From positions 1 to 55,094 of the forward strand of contig NZ_DASQNA010000019.1 in assembly GCF_035645195.1 (NCBI RefSeq): a stretch of 55,094 bases of DNA, given 5' to 3'. A model generated the notes under the pieces. The model was not told the origin of the DNA, ran no database searches, and was given only the letters and a program-made list of their open reading frames with translations. The translations under genes and the position numbers were made by a program. Positions 17,911-26,515 of this stretch are shown one piece after another (the first letter of the stretch is position 1; every line of letters starts with the position of its first letter). This stretch comes from Paenibacillus sp. Its GTDB lineage: Bacteria; Bacillota; Bacilli; Paenibacillales; YIM-B00363.

Positions 17911-19479
17911 GTGATAAAAAGGGTACTGCTAACCGTAGTCGCGGGTACGCTCATCTTTTCGATGTTCGCCGGCTGCAGCGGGATGTCGGAGCGAGATCGG
18001 GGGGACCCCGGCCAGCCTCGCGATGCCGCGGGTCCCGACGATTGGAAGACGCTGCGCATTGAATTGTTCGACCGCGACAATACGCCGGCCGGTGCGCCCC
18101 CGCTTACGGATAATTTTATGACGCAATACATTCAGAAGCATTTCGGCGATCCGAACCGGGTGAAGGTGGAGTTCGTTACGGTGCCGAGGGCGGAGGAGCT
18201 GGACCGGCTGCATGTGCTGATGGCCGCCAACCAAGCGCCGGATCTCGTCTTTACGTACGATCTGCCCACGGTATACAACTTCGCGATGCAAGGGAAATTA
18301 ACGGATCTGACCGATCTGCTCGAGCGGCACGGACAAGATTTGAAACAGGTGTTGGGGGAGGACATTCTGGAGGTCGGCCGCTTCGACGGGAAGCAATACG
18401 CGATTCCGGCTAAACGCGTGCTGACGGCGCAGAGCGCAACCTTGATTCGGGAGGATTGGCTTAAGGAAGTAGGATTGCCCTTGCCGGAGACGACGGAGCA
18501 GTTTTACGAAGCGCTCAAAGCGTTTAAGGAGAAGAAGCCGGGGAAGTCGGGAGAGGACGTTATCCCGTTCGGGCACGTCGATTATTACCATACGGCGGGA
18601 CTCCAATACTCGTTCTGGGATTGGGAGCGCATCACGGAAGAGGACATCTACGCCAAGCCGCGATGGGCCATGCCGGGAAACAAAGAGGCCTATCGATTCC
18701 TAAATAAGTTGTACCATGAGGGCTTAATCGATCCGAATTTTCACTTGGACCGATTTTCGCGGCAGTTCCAGAAGGACCTGGTCAACGGACGCGTCGGGGC
18801 GGGCACGCCGAACGTCAACGAGCCGGTGTATATGGGGTACCTCAGGGAGTTACAAAAGAATGAGCCGAACGCCGTTCTAACGCCGATCGATCCGTTCACG
18901 ACTGCGAGCGGCAAACGGCCGAAGCCGATTCTCGAGAAGACCGGGATGCTGATCATGGTGCCGAAGGCAAGCCCGAACGCGGAAGCGGCGATCCAGTATT
19001 TGAACTGGATGGCGCAGCCGGAACATTATATCGCGCTGCAGAACGGCATCGAAGGCGTCACCTACGAGATGAAGGGCGGCATCCCGGTCGTGCTTCAGAA
19101 CGAGGAAGCAGATCGGACGTTATACAACTATTTCGATTATTGCATTATCCTGAACGGCAAATTCGTGAGCGCGGCGGACGACGAATTAAACTTGAAAGCG
19201 AATATTACCGATTCGCGGTACGAGCAATTTACGACGAAAAGCATCGAGTTCGGGATGAGGGACGGGGTTGGGACGCCGCAGAGCGTAAGAGTGCTTCCGG
19301 CGGAGATTAAATATTCGGCGGCGTTAAACGAGAAGAACGACGAAATATTCGTGAAAGTCGTTACGGCGGAGCCGGAGTCCTTCGACGCCGTGTACGACCA
19401 AGAAGTGGCGGATTATTTGAGGATGGGCGGCCAGCAGGTCATGGAGGAGAGGCTTCGGGCATATCGGGAGAAGAAATAG
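17911..19479 (+). CDS. Solute-binding lipoprotein linked to the AraC regulator
   Basis: A 522-aa extracellular binding protein with lipobox MFAGC (Cys22). AGGAGG at 17895-17900 fits a GTG start at 17911 (10-bp spacing) or a TTG at 17908; an upstream GTG at 17881 has no site. It is strongly similar to the protein at 21658: both share LFDRxNTPAG, VEFVTVPRAEE, LPLPETT and a C-terminal pattern ending in a LRMGGQQVMEE-type segment. A strong terminator follows its stop codon, so it belongs to the transcription unit of the regulator rather than to that of the transporter. It could deliver ligand to the permeases or act as the sensory partner of the regulator. Confidence 0.9.
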   Translation: MIKRVLLTVVAGTLIFSMFAGCSGMSERDRGDPGQPRDAAGPDDWKTLRIELFDRDNTPAGAPPLTDNFMTQYIQKHFGDPNRVKVEFVTVPRAEELDRLHVLMAANQAPDLVFTYDLPTVYNFAMQGKLTDLTDLLERHGQDLKQVLGEDILEVGRFDGKQYAIPAKRVLTAQSATLIREDWLKEVGLPLPETTEQFYEALKAFKEKKPGKSGEDVIPFGHVDYYHTAGLQYSFWDWERITEEDIYAKPRWAMPGNKEAYRFLNKLYHEGLIDPNFHLDRFSRQFQKDLVNGRVGAGTPNVNEPVYMGYLRELQKNEPNAVLTPIDPFTTASGKRPKPILEKTGMLIMVPKASPNAEAAIQYLNWMAQPEHYIALQNGIEGVTYEMKGGIPVVLQNEEADRTLYNYFDYCIILNGKFVSAADDELNLKANITDSRYEQFTTKSIEFGMRDGVGTPQSVRVLPAEIKYSAALNEKNDEIFVKVVTAEPESFDAVYDQEVADYLRMGGQQVMEERLRAYREKK

Positions 19480-19493
19480 GCAGGGTCGCAGCA

Positions 19494-19537
19494 GCGCCTC
19501 GGAGGTTGCCGAATCGGCAGCCTCGGGGCGCCTTTTT
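19494..19537 (+). terminator. Rho-independent terminator separating regulator and transporter units
   Basis: A long GC-rich hairpin (GCGCC..CGGAGGTTGCCG against CGGCAGCCTCGGGGCGCC, one bulge and wobble pairs) followed by five T. Confidence 0.88.
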
Positions 19538-19606
19538 GCGTGCGGCGAACGTTCGATTTAACCTTTTCGGCAGATTAACGCCACGGGTTTGAACAATGGA
19601 TAAGTA

Positions 19607-19670
19607 TTGAAAAAAGGTGAATCCCCCCCGAAGGAAAAAAGGCGAAGCCCGTAAATTAATGACAATTTCG
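19607..19670 (+). promoter_or_regulatory. Motif before the transporter operon, shared with 15517-15560
   Basis: TTGAAAAAAGGTGAA, a C-rich block with GAAGGAAAAAA, then GTAAATTAATGACA. It resembles the motif before the AraC regulator. A TATAGT at 19689-19694 could be the -10 element. Confidence 0.4.
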
Positions 19671-19727
19671 CGGCGGAGCTGCTTGTTGTATAGTGAGGGC
19701 CACAGTCGAAGAAAGGAATTGAGGACC

Positions 19728-20678
19728 TTGCAGATCGATACGAGTCAAGTCAATCGACGGTTATCCGTCCGACGAAACCGCGGCGGGATGGCGTCCTTCC
19801 GACGGCAATGGCCGCTGTATCTCCTGATGTTTTTGCCCATGACGTTCTTCCTCGTCTTTAAGTACATTCCTATGATGGGGGTCGTCGTCGCCTTCAAGGA
19901 GTACAACATCTTCAAAGGCGTCTGGGCGAGCGAGTGGGTCGGCTTCGCCGTATTTCACGAGATTTTCGCGATGCCGCAGTTTTACAAAGCGCTTCGCAAT
20001 ACGCTGATGCTCAACATCTTTGCGCTTCTCATGTTCCCGATTCCTATTATACTGGCCATTCTGCTGAACGAAATTCGGGTGCAATGGTACAAGCGGGTCA
20101 GCCAGACGCTGCTGTATTTGCCGCATTTTATTTCCTGGGTCATCGTCGGCGGGATGGCGATCCGGCTCTTGTCCACGAACACGGGCAGCGTCAACGAGTT
20201 CATTAAGAGCTTGGGCGGCCAGCCGATTCCGTTCCTCGAAGACGAGATCTTATGGATTCTGACGTATACGGGAGCTGGGGTTTGGCATTATGCAGGCTGG
20301 GGAACGATCCTGTATTTGGCAGCGCTTACGGCGATTAATAAGGAGCTGTACGAAGCGGCCGACGTGGACGGAGCAAGCCGGCTGCGGAAGATGTGGCATA
20401 TTACTTTGCCAGGAATTAAGCCGACGATCGTCGTGCTGTTCATCCTTCAAATCGGACATATGGCGGACATCAGCTTCGAGCAGCCTTACGCCCTGCAGAA
20501 CGGCTATGTCATGGACGTGGCGCAAGTTATTAGTACGTACGTGTATACGGTCGGCATTCAGTCGGCGCAATTCGCGCTCGCCACGGCCGTAGGCTTGTTC
20601 CAGTCGGTTGTGGGCCTGATCCTGCTGCTGACGGCCGAACTGATTTCCCGGAAAGTAAATAATCAAGGAATTTTCTAG
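19728..20678 (+). CDS. Carbohydrate ABC transporter permease, LplB type
   Basis: Membrane subunit of about 316 aa. The best start is TTG at 19728 with AAAGGA ten bases upstream; an open frame extends back to an ATT/TTG region near 19617 without a better site. Membrane segments begin with LYLLMFLPMTFFLVFKYIP. The EAA loop reads YEAADVDGASRLRKMWHITLPG. The C-terminus ends at VNNQGIF and is followed after 15 bp by the partner permease. Role: sugar import with the permease at 20694 and the binding protein at 21658. The ATPase is not encoded here. Confidence 0.9.
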   Translation: MQIDTSQVNRRLSVRRNRGGMASFRRQWPLYLLMFLPMTFFLVFKYIPMMGVVVAFKEYNIFKGVWASEWVGFAVFHEIFAMPQFYKALRNTLMLNIFALLMFPIPIILAILLNEIRVQWYKRVSQTLLYLPHFISWVIVGGMAIRLLSTNTGSVNEFIKSLGGQPIPFLEDEILWILTYTGAGVWHYAGWGTILYLAALTAINKELYEAADVDGASRLRKMWHITLPGIKPTIVVLFILQIGHMADISFEQPYALQNGYVMDVAQVISTYVYTVGIQSAQFALATAVGLFQSVVGLILLLTAELISRKVNNQGIF

Positions 20679-20693
20679 AAGGAGGGAAACGAA

Positions 20694-21566
20694 ATGATAC
20701 GCAATCCGGCCGAGAAGGCGATCGACGTCGTCATCAAGCTGCTTATCGGCATCTTCGCGTTGTTTTGCGTCGTGCCGATGGTTCACATCTTCGCTCTGTC
20801 GTTCAGCGGCAACCGAGCGATTATGTCTGGAGAGGTGTTCCTGTGGCCCGTCGACTGGAACTTCAATGCATATTCCGCGGTGTTCGGCGACGTCACGATG
20901 ATGCGTTCGCTCGGCTTCACCGTCGTCCTCGTTGTCGTGTACACGGCGGTCGCCTTGGTCATGACGATCATGGCCGCGTACGCGTTAAGCCGTCGAGATT
21001 TTCGGGGTAAGCACATCATGTTCGGCTTGATCGTCGTGACGATGTTTTTCAACCCGGGCATCATCCCGAATTATTTGCTCGTGAAGGAGCTTGGGCTGCT
21101 GAACTCCCCGGGCTCGCTCGTTCTGCCGCTCATGATCAATGCGTTCTTATTAATTATCATGAAAACCTCGTTCTCTCAAGTGCCGGCGGAGCTGGAGGAT
21201 TCGGCTTGGATGGACGGCTGCGGCCATTTCCGGTTCCTGCTCGGCGTCGTGCTTCCGCTGCAGCTCCCGATTTTAGCGACGATCGGCCTGTACTCCGCCG
21301 TGGATCGATGGAACATGTTTCAGGACGCGTTATTTTACATCAACGACAAAGAACTATACCCTCTGCAGCTGAAGCTGTACCAGATCGTCATTAACAGCCA
21401 AGTCAACGACGCGACCGCGCAGGAAGGCTTTAATGCGTCGACGCCGATCCCGCAGGGCATCCAATCCGCAAGCATCATGTTCGCCACCGTGCCTATTTTG
21501 CTCGTGTACCCTTGGCTGCAGAAATACTTTATTTCCGGCATGCTGGTCGGCGCGGTGAAGGGGTAG
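20694..21566 (+). CDS. Carbohydrate ABC transporter permease, YtcP/LplC type
   Basis: Partner permease of 290 aa with ATG at 20694 and AGGAGGG upstream. The first helix is IDVVIKLLIGIFALFCVVPM. The EAA-type loop reads LEDSAWMDGCGHFRFLLGVVLP, and the end is the family signature YFISGMLVGAVKG. Coupled to the upstream permease by a 15-bp gap. An 8-bp inverted repeat (21585-21617) separates it from the binding-protein gene. Confidence 0.92.
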   Translation: MIRNPAEKAIDVVIKLLIGIFALFCVVPMVHIFALSFSGNRAIMSGEVFLWPVDWNFNAYSAVFGDVTMMRSLGFTVVLVVVYTAVALVMTIMAAYALSRRDFRGKHIMFGLIVVTMFFNPGIIPNYLLVKELGLLNSPGSLVLPLMINAFLLIIMKTSFSQVPAELEDSAWMDGCGHFRFLLGVVLPLQLPILATIGLYSAVDRWNMFQDALFYINDKELYPLQLKLYQIVINSQVNDATAQEGFNASTPIPQGIQSASIMFATVPILLVYPWLQKYFISGMLVGAVKG

Positions 21567-21584
21567 CCGCTAGAGGTAGCTGCG

Positions 21585-21617
21585 CTTCGGCGGTCGTATT
21601 CGATGCGCGCGCCGAAG
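21585..21617 (+). other. Hairpin between permease and binding-protein genes
   Basis: CTTCGGCG (21585-21592) and CGCCGAAG (21610-21617) are perfect inverted repeats without a T run. It is likely a segmental mRNA stabiliser or weak attenuator in the permease-to-binding-protein gap. Confidence 0.4.
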
Positions 21618-21657
21618 GTATCTATACATTTATAACAATAAAGGGAGGCAGTAACGA

Positions 21658-23274
21658 ATGCGACAATCGATTCGCACATCCATGATGGCCCTGCTCGCCT
21701 TGCTTATGGCGACGATGATGGTATTGTCGGCTTGCAGCGGCGGCGGGAGCGAGGGCGGCTCCGGCAACGAACCGCAAACCGGGACGGAGAAGACGGACGG
21801 GAAGAGCGCCGAGCAGCCGAGCGGGGAGCGCATTACGCTGAAGGTCGAGCTGTTCGACCGGAACAATACGCCGGCCGGCGAACCGCCGATTACGGACAAT
21901 TTCATGACGAAGTATATTCAGGAGAATTTCGGAGATCCGAACAACATCGATGTCGAATTCGTTACCGTGCCGCGCGCGGAGGAAGTGGATAAGCTGAACG
22001 TGCTGATGGCGTCCGGCTCCGCGCCGGATATCGTCTTCACGTACAACAAGCCGACTGTGCAGAACTACGTGAAGAGCGGGGGCCTCACCGACCTCGGGCC
22101 GATCATCGAAGAGCATGGTCCGAATTTGAAAAAGGTGCTCGGCCCGTCCCTTCCGTACGGCGTGTTCGAGGGTAAGCAATACGTTATCCCGGCGCTGCGC
22201 GTCATCCAATCCCAAACGACGACGTTCATTCGCAAGGATTGGCTGGATCAGCTGGGGCTGCCGCTGCCGGAGACGACGGACCAGTTCGTCGAAGCGATGC
22301 GAGCCTTCAAAGAGAAGGATCCCGGCAATACGGGCGGCAAAGTCATTCCTTACGGCTATATCGACGTATTCCATACGATGCCGCTCGTGAACTCGTTCTG
22401 GAAATGGGACGAAATCGACGACAAAGAACTGTATGCGGTTCCAAGATGGCTGCAGCCGGGCAGCAAAGAAGGCTACCGATTGCTGAATACGATGTACAAC
22501 GAAGGACTGCTCGATCCCGACTTCGCGATCGCGGACGAATTCAGCCAGCAGTTCGCACAGCAAGTCGTGACCGGGATCGCCGGCGCCGCGACGCCGAATA
22601 CGAACGAACCGGTATACAACGGGTACTACACGAACCTGAAGGCGAACAATCCGGATGCGGTGCTCGAGCCGATCGATCCGTTCTCCACGCCGGACGGCAA
22701 ACATCCGAAGCCGATATACGAGCCGATCGGCGCCTACCTGATGGTGCCGGCTTCGAGCAAGAACGCGGTCGCGGCCGTGAAATACCTCAATTGGATGGCG
22801 GACCCGGCCAACATTCTCGTGCTGCAGAACGGGCAAGAAGGCGTCTCCTACGAGATGAGCGACGACGGATTGCCGGTGCTGCTCGATACGCCGGAAGCGC
22901 AGAACCTGCTGTACAACTACTACGACTACTGCATCATCTTGAACGGAAAATACATCTCGACGGAGGATCCGAATCTGAACATCGCGGCCAACGCGTTCGA
23001 TCCGGACTTCAAAGACTTCACCGTGGGGAGTATTCAGGCGGGGACGAACGATGGCTACACGCTGCCGCGCGTCGACATTCCAGTCGAAGCGGAGATCAAG
23101 TATGCCAAAATTTTGGAAGACTTCGAGAAGGAAATGTTGGCGAAGATCGTTACCGCGAAGCCGGATCAGTTCGACAAAGTGTACGACGAGCAAGTCAAAG
23201 AGTTTCTGGCAATGGGCGGTCAAGCGGTCATGGACGGGAAGATGAAGGCGTACGATGAATTTTATAAGAAATAA
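21658..23274 (+). CDS. Extracellular solute-binding lipoprotein of the ABC importer
   Basis: A 538-aa binding protein with lipobox VLSAC (Cys26) and a Ser/Gly/Glu-rich linker. The ATG at 21658 follows GGGAGG. It is the presumed transport partner of the permeases just upstream. Much of the chain is alignable with the protein at 17911, so the two arose by duplication. The ligand is unknown. The downstream oxidoreductases and D-lyxose isomerase suggest a pentose or hexose derivative. Confidence 0.92.
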   Translation: MRQSIRTSMMALLALLMATMMVLSACSGGGSEGGSGNEPQTGTEKTDGKSAEQPSGERITLKVELFDRNNTPAGEPPITDNFMTKYIQENFGDPNNIDVEFVTVPRAEEVDKLNVLMASGSAPDIVFTYNKPTVQNYVKSGGLTDLGPIIEEHGPNLKKVLGPSLPYGVFEGKQYVIPALRVIQSQTTTFIRKDWLDQLGLPLPETTDQFVEAMRAFKEKDPGNTGGKVIPYGYIDVFHTMPLVNSFWKWDEIDDKELYAVPRWLQPGSKEGYRLLNTMYNEGLLDPDFAIADEFSQQFAQQVVTGIAGAATPNTNEPVYNGYYTNLKANNPDAVLEPIDPFSTPDGKHPKPIYEPIGAYLMVPASSKNAVAAVKYLNWMADPANILVLQNGQEGVSYEMSDDGLPVLLDTPEAQNLLYNYYDYCIILNGKYISTEDPNLNIAANAFDPDFKDFTVGSIQAGTNDGYTLPRVDIPVEAEIKYAKILEDFEKEMLAKIVTAKPDQFDKVYDEQVKEFLAMGGQAVMDGKMKAYDEFYKK

Positions 23275-23287
23275 AAGCAGTTAGGAA

Positions 23288-23333
23288 TGCAGTAGGCTCC
23301 CTGCGGCGAAAGGCATGCCGGGGGCCTGCTTTC
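23288..23333 (+). terminator. Imperfect hairpin after the binding-protein gene
   Basis: GCAGTAGGCTCCC can pair imperfectly with GGGGGCCTGC before TTT. A partial terminator is plausible, since catabolic genes follow in the same direction. Confidence 0.45.
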
Positions 23334-23357
23334 CATGAATCAAGGAGTGTGAGAATC

Positions 23358-24509
23358 ATGTTGAACGTAGCGATCATCGGAGCCGGCGCCATTTCTCCGG
23401 CCCACATTCAGGCGTATTTGCAATTTCCGGAGCGTTGCAAAATTGTGGCGATCTGCGACATTTACCCGGAGAAGGCGAAGCAGAAGGTAGAGGAATTCCG
23501 GTTGGACGCGGAAGTCGTTGCCGACTATAAGCAGCTGCTCAGCCGGGACGACATCGATTTGGTTTCCGTGTGCACGCCCCCTTACACGCATGCGGAGACG
23601 GCGATCGCCTTCCTCGACGCGGGCAAGCACGTGATCGTCGAGAAGCCGATGGCCTCGTCGCTCGAGGAATGCGACGCGATGAACGAGGCGGCGGAGCGCA
23701 GCGGGAAGAAGCTGTCCGTCGTGGCGCAAAACCGCTTTACGACGCCGATGTGGAAGCTGAAAGCCGTACTCGACACGAAGCTCATGGGGCCGATCGTACA
23801 TACGCAGGTCGATTCGTACTGGTGGCGCGGCCATTGCTACTATGATCTGTGGTGGAGAGGCACGTGGGAGAAAGAAGGCGGCGGCTGTACGCTCAATCAT
23901 GCGGTGCACCATATCGATATCTTCCAGTGGATGAACGGCATGCCGTCGGAGATTACGGCCGTGATGAGCAATACGTCGCACGATAACGCCGAAGTCGAAG
24001 ACCTCTCGATCGCGATCGCTCGTTACGAGAATGGAGCGCTCGCGCAGATTACGAGCTCCGTCGTGCATCACGGGCAGGAGCAGCAGTTGATATTCCAAGG
24101 GAAGCGAGCCCGCGTGTCCGCGCCTTGGAAGGTGACCGCGTCAACCTCGAAATCGAACGGATTTCCGGAGGAGGACAAGGCGCTGGAGGCGAAAATCCAG
24201 CAGGCGTACGACGAGCAGGAGGATTTGGCGCACGAGGGGCATCGCGGACAAATTTTGGATGTGCTTACCGCGATCGAGGGGGACGGGGCGGTATTGGTTG
24301 ACGGCATTCAAGGGAGGCGTACGCTCGAGCTCATTACCGCCATTTATCAATCCGCTAGCACGGGGCGCTCGGTGCAGCTGCCGCTCGGGCCGGAGAGTCC
24401 TTTTTACACAAGGGAAGGGATTTTAAAGAACGCGACGTATTTCTATGAGAAGAAAACCAGCGTGGACAATTTTAACGACAATACGATTACTTTCGGCGGC
24501 AACGCTTAA
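23358..24509 (+). CDS. Gfo/Idh/MocA-family oxidoreductase
   Basis: A 383-aa NAD(P)-dependent sugar oxidoreductase. The ATG at 23358 has AAGGAG ten bases upstream; a GTG at 23349 is too close to it. The N-terminal Rossmann fold carries VAIIGAGAISPAHIQAY, and the catalytic Lys lies in HVIVEKPMASS. A C-terminal alpha/beta substrate domain includes GGGCTLNHAVHHIDIFQWM with the expected His. No export signal. The substrate (a sugar, inositol or 3-keto-glycoside) cannot be read from sequence. It is followed without a gap by a second family member, so the pair may perform oxidation and reduction in one route. Confidence 0.9.
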   Translation: MLNVAIIGAGAISPAHIQAYLQFPERCKIVAICDIYPEKAKQKVEEFRLDAEVVADYKQLLSRDDIDLVSVCTPPYTHAETAIAFLDAGKHVIVEKPMASSLEECDAMNEAAERSGKKLSVVAQNRFTTPMWKLKAVLDTKLMGPIVHTQVDSYWWRGHCYYDLWWRGTWEKEGGGCTLNHAVHHIDIFQWMNGMPSEITAVMSNTSHDNAEVEDLSIAIARYENGALAQITSSVVHHGQEQQLIFQGKRARVSAPWKVTASTSKSNGFPEEDKALEAKIQQAYDEQEDLAHEGHRGQILDVLTAIEGDGAVLVDGIQGRRTLELITAIYQSASTGRSVQLPLGPESPFYTREGILKNATYFYEKKTSVDNFNDNTITFGGNA

Positions 24510-24529
24510 TGGGATGGGAGGGGCACGAC

Positions 24530-25606
24530 ATGACGAACCGGCAGGACGGGATGAATTACGCGCCGAAGGGGAAGCCGAACCGCGTCGTTAAGGCGGGGGA
24601 GTTCGCGTTCGCGGCGATCGGGCTGGATCACGGCCATATCTACGGCATGTGCAACGGGTTGATCGAGGCGGGGGCAGAGCTCGTAGCGGTATACGATCCG
24701 GACCCAGAGAAGGTGAAACGGTTCATAACCGCTTTCCCGCAGGCGAAAGCGGCGTCGTCCGAGGAAGAGGTGCTGAACGATCCGGCCGTTCGGCTGATCG
24801 CCGGCGCCTGCATCCCTTCGGAGCGCGGCGCGCTCGGGCTTCGAGCGTTGGACAGCGGCAAACATTATTTCGTGGATAAGCCCGCGTTCACGACGCAGGA
24901 GCAGCTGGAGGCGGCCCGACGAAAGACGGAGGAGACGGGGCTGAAGTGGGGGATCTATTACAGCGAACGGCTCCACGTGGAAAGCGCCGTGTTCGCCGGT
25001 CAACTGATCGAAGAGGGCGCGATCGGCCGCGTCGTGCAGGTGATCGGGACGGGGCCGCATCGCGCGAACGCGCCGAGCCGACCGGATTGGTTTTTCGATC
25101 CGGCGTATTACGGCGGTATCTTGTGCGACATCGGCTCGCACCAGATCGAGCAGTTTCTGTTTTACGCGGGAGCCAAGGATGCGAAAGTGCTGCACAGCAA
25201 GGTTGCGAACTATAATTTTAAGAATTACCAGAAATTCGAGGATTTCGGGGACGCTACGCTCGTCGCGGATAACGGGGCGACCTTCTACTTCCGCGTCGAT
25301 TGGCTCACGCCGGACGGTCTCGGCACATGGGGGGACGGCAGAACGATCATCCTCGGAACGGAAGGCTATATCGAAATCCGAAAGTATATCGATATCGCTC
25401 GGGAACCGTCGGGGAACCATCTGTACCTCGTGAACGCGGAAGGCGAGAAACATTTTCATTGCTCGGGCCAGGTCGGCTATCCATACTTCGGGTTGTTCAT
25501 CTTGGATATCCTTCATGGTACGGAGCAGGCTATGACTCAGGCGCATGCGTTCAAAGCTGCGGAGTTATGCATTCAGGCGCAGGCTCAAGCGATCAAGGTC
25601 GAATAG
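24530..25606 (+). CDS. Gfo/Idh/MocA-family oxidoreductase, second copy
   Basis: A 358-aa oxidoreductase. The ATG at 24530 has GGGAGGGG six bases upstream; an ATG at 24509 overlaps the previous stop but lacks a site. The N-terminus has FAAIGLDHGHIYGMCNGL in place of the usual GxGxxG, as in the subgroup whose nucleotide loop reads GLDHGH. The catalytic-type Lys is in YFVDKPAF. A DIGSHQIEQFLFY segment supplies the active-site His. It differs clearly from the upstream paralogue, so the two are not a recent duplication. The specific reaction is unknown. Confidence 0.87.
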   Translation: MTNRQDGMNYAPKGKPNRVVKAGEFAFAAIGLDHGHIYGMCNGLIEAGAELVAVYDPDPEKVKRFITAFPQAKAASSEEEVLNDPAVRLIAGACIPSERGALGLRALDSGKHYFVDKPAFTTQEQLEAARRKTEETGLKWGIYYSERLHVESAVFAGQLIEEGAIGRVVQVIGTGPHRANAPSRPDWFFDPAYYGGILCDIGSHQIEQFLFYAGAKDAKVLHSKVANYNFKNYQKFEDFGDATLVADNGATFYFRVDWLTPDGLGTWGDGRTIILGTEGYIEIRKYIDIAREPSGNHLYLVNAEGEKHFHCSGQVGYPYFGLFILDILHGTEQAMTQAHAFKAAELCIQAQAQAIKVE

Positions 25607-26176
<570 letters not shown>

Positions 26177-26209
26177 AGGGACGCCGCAGGCGTCATGGAT
26201 CACCCCCGT

Positions 26210-26272
26210 AAGACGTGCACCGGAATGGTTGGTCAGGTTGAACAACCTTCCGGGCACGTCTTTCGGTTTTTG
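26210..26272 (+). terminator. Rho-independent terminator after D-lyxose isomerase gene
   Basis: AAGACGTGC (26210-26218) pairs with GCACGTCTT (26254-26262), extended by CCGGAA/TTCCGG and GGTTG/CAACC inner stems, then TTTCGGTTTTT. Confidence 0.9.
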
Positions 26273-26351
26273 GCAGAAGTGAACACTCTGTCCGCCGACA
26301 GTGGTAAGGTTCGATGGAGAAACGTTTGCCGCATAAGGGCGGACGAAGGCC

Positions 26352-26393
26352 AATTGTGCTGATCGACAAACGGTCGATCAGCACAATTTTTTT
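26352..26393 (+). terminator. Second strong terminator-like hairpin
   Basis: A 16-bp perfect stem (AATTGTGCTGATCGAC / GTCGATCAGCACAATT) with loop AAACG, then a T-rich tail. It lies 80-90 bp after the previous terminator with no gene between, and before the ROK promoter. Confidence 0.9.
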
Positions 26394-26428
26394 ATTGAGC
26401 TATTCTTTCGAAACAAGGAAATAAATAG

Positions 26429-26457
26429 TTGACAACGTTTACAACAGAGAATAAAAT
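26429..26457 (+). promoter_or_regulatory. Sigma-A promoter of the ROK operon with overlapping cre site
   Basis: TTGACA (26429-26434), 17-bp spacer, TAAAAT (26452-26457): a near-consensus promoter. TGACAACGTTTACA (26430-26443) fits the cre consensus at all defined positions and covers the -35 region, so CcpA would repress in glucose. Confidence 0.85.
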
Positions 26458-26467
26458 CAGATCAACA

Positions 26468-26492
26468 AGTTAGTAAGTAAAGTTAACTAACT
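26468..26492 (+). promoter_or_regulatory. Inverted-repeat operator for the ROK regulator
   Basis: AGTTAGT (26468-26474) and ACTAACT (26486-26492), perfect 7-bp arms with an 11-bp spacer just downstream of the -10 element. Geometry and TTAGT/ACTAA core resemble the XylR operators of Bacillus xyl operons. Autorepression is inferred. Confidence 0.72.
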
Positions 26493-26515
26493 ATAAGTTG
26501 GAAGAGGTTATGATC

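Noticed and set aside
21622-23223. 533-codon open frame antisense to the binding-protein gene at 21658
   Set aside because: It mirrors the codon bias of the sense gene, is rich in Arg/Val/His, has no ribosome site and no family motif, while the sense frame has a lipobox and a good start.
22239-23258. 339-codon + strand frame inside the binding-protein gene
   Set aside because: Arg-rich alternative-frame translation with no start signal; overlaps a certain gene completely.
17911-23274. Recent tandem duplication of the two binding-protein genes
   Set aside because: The proteins are clearly related but differ throughout, and the intergenic sequences differ, so this is an old paralogy and not a repeat to annotate.
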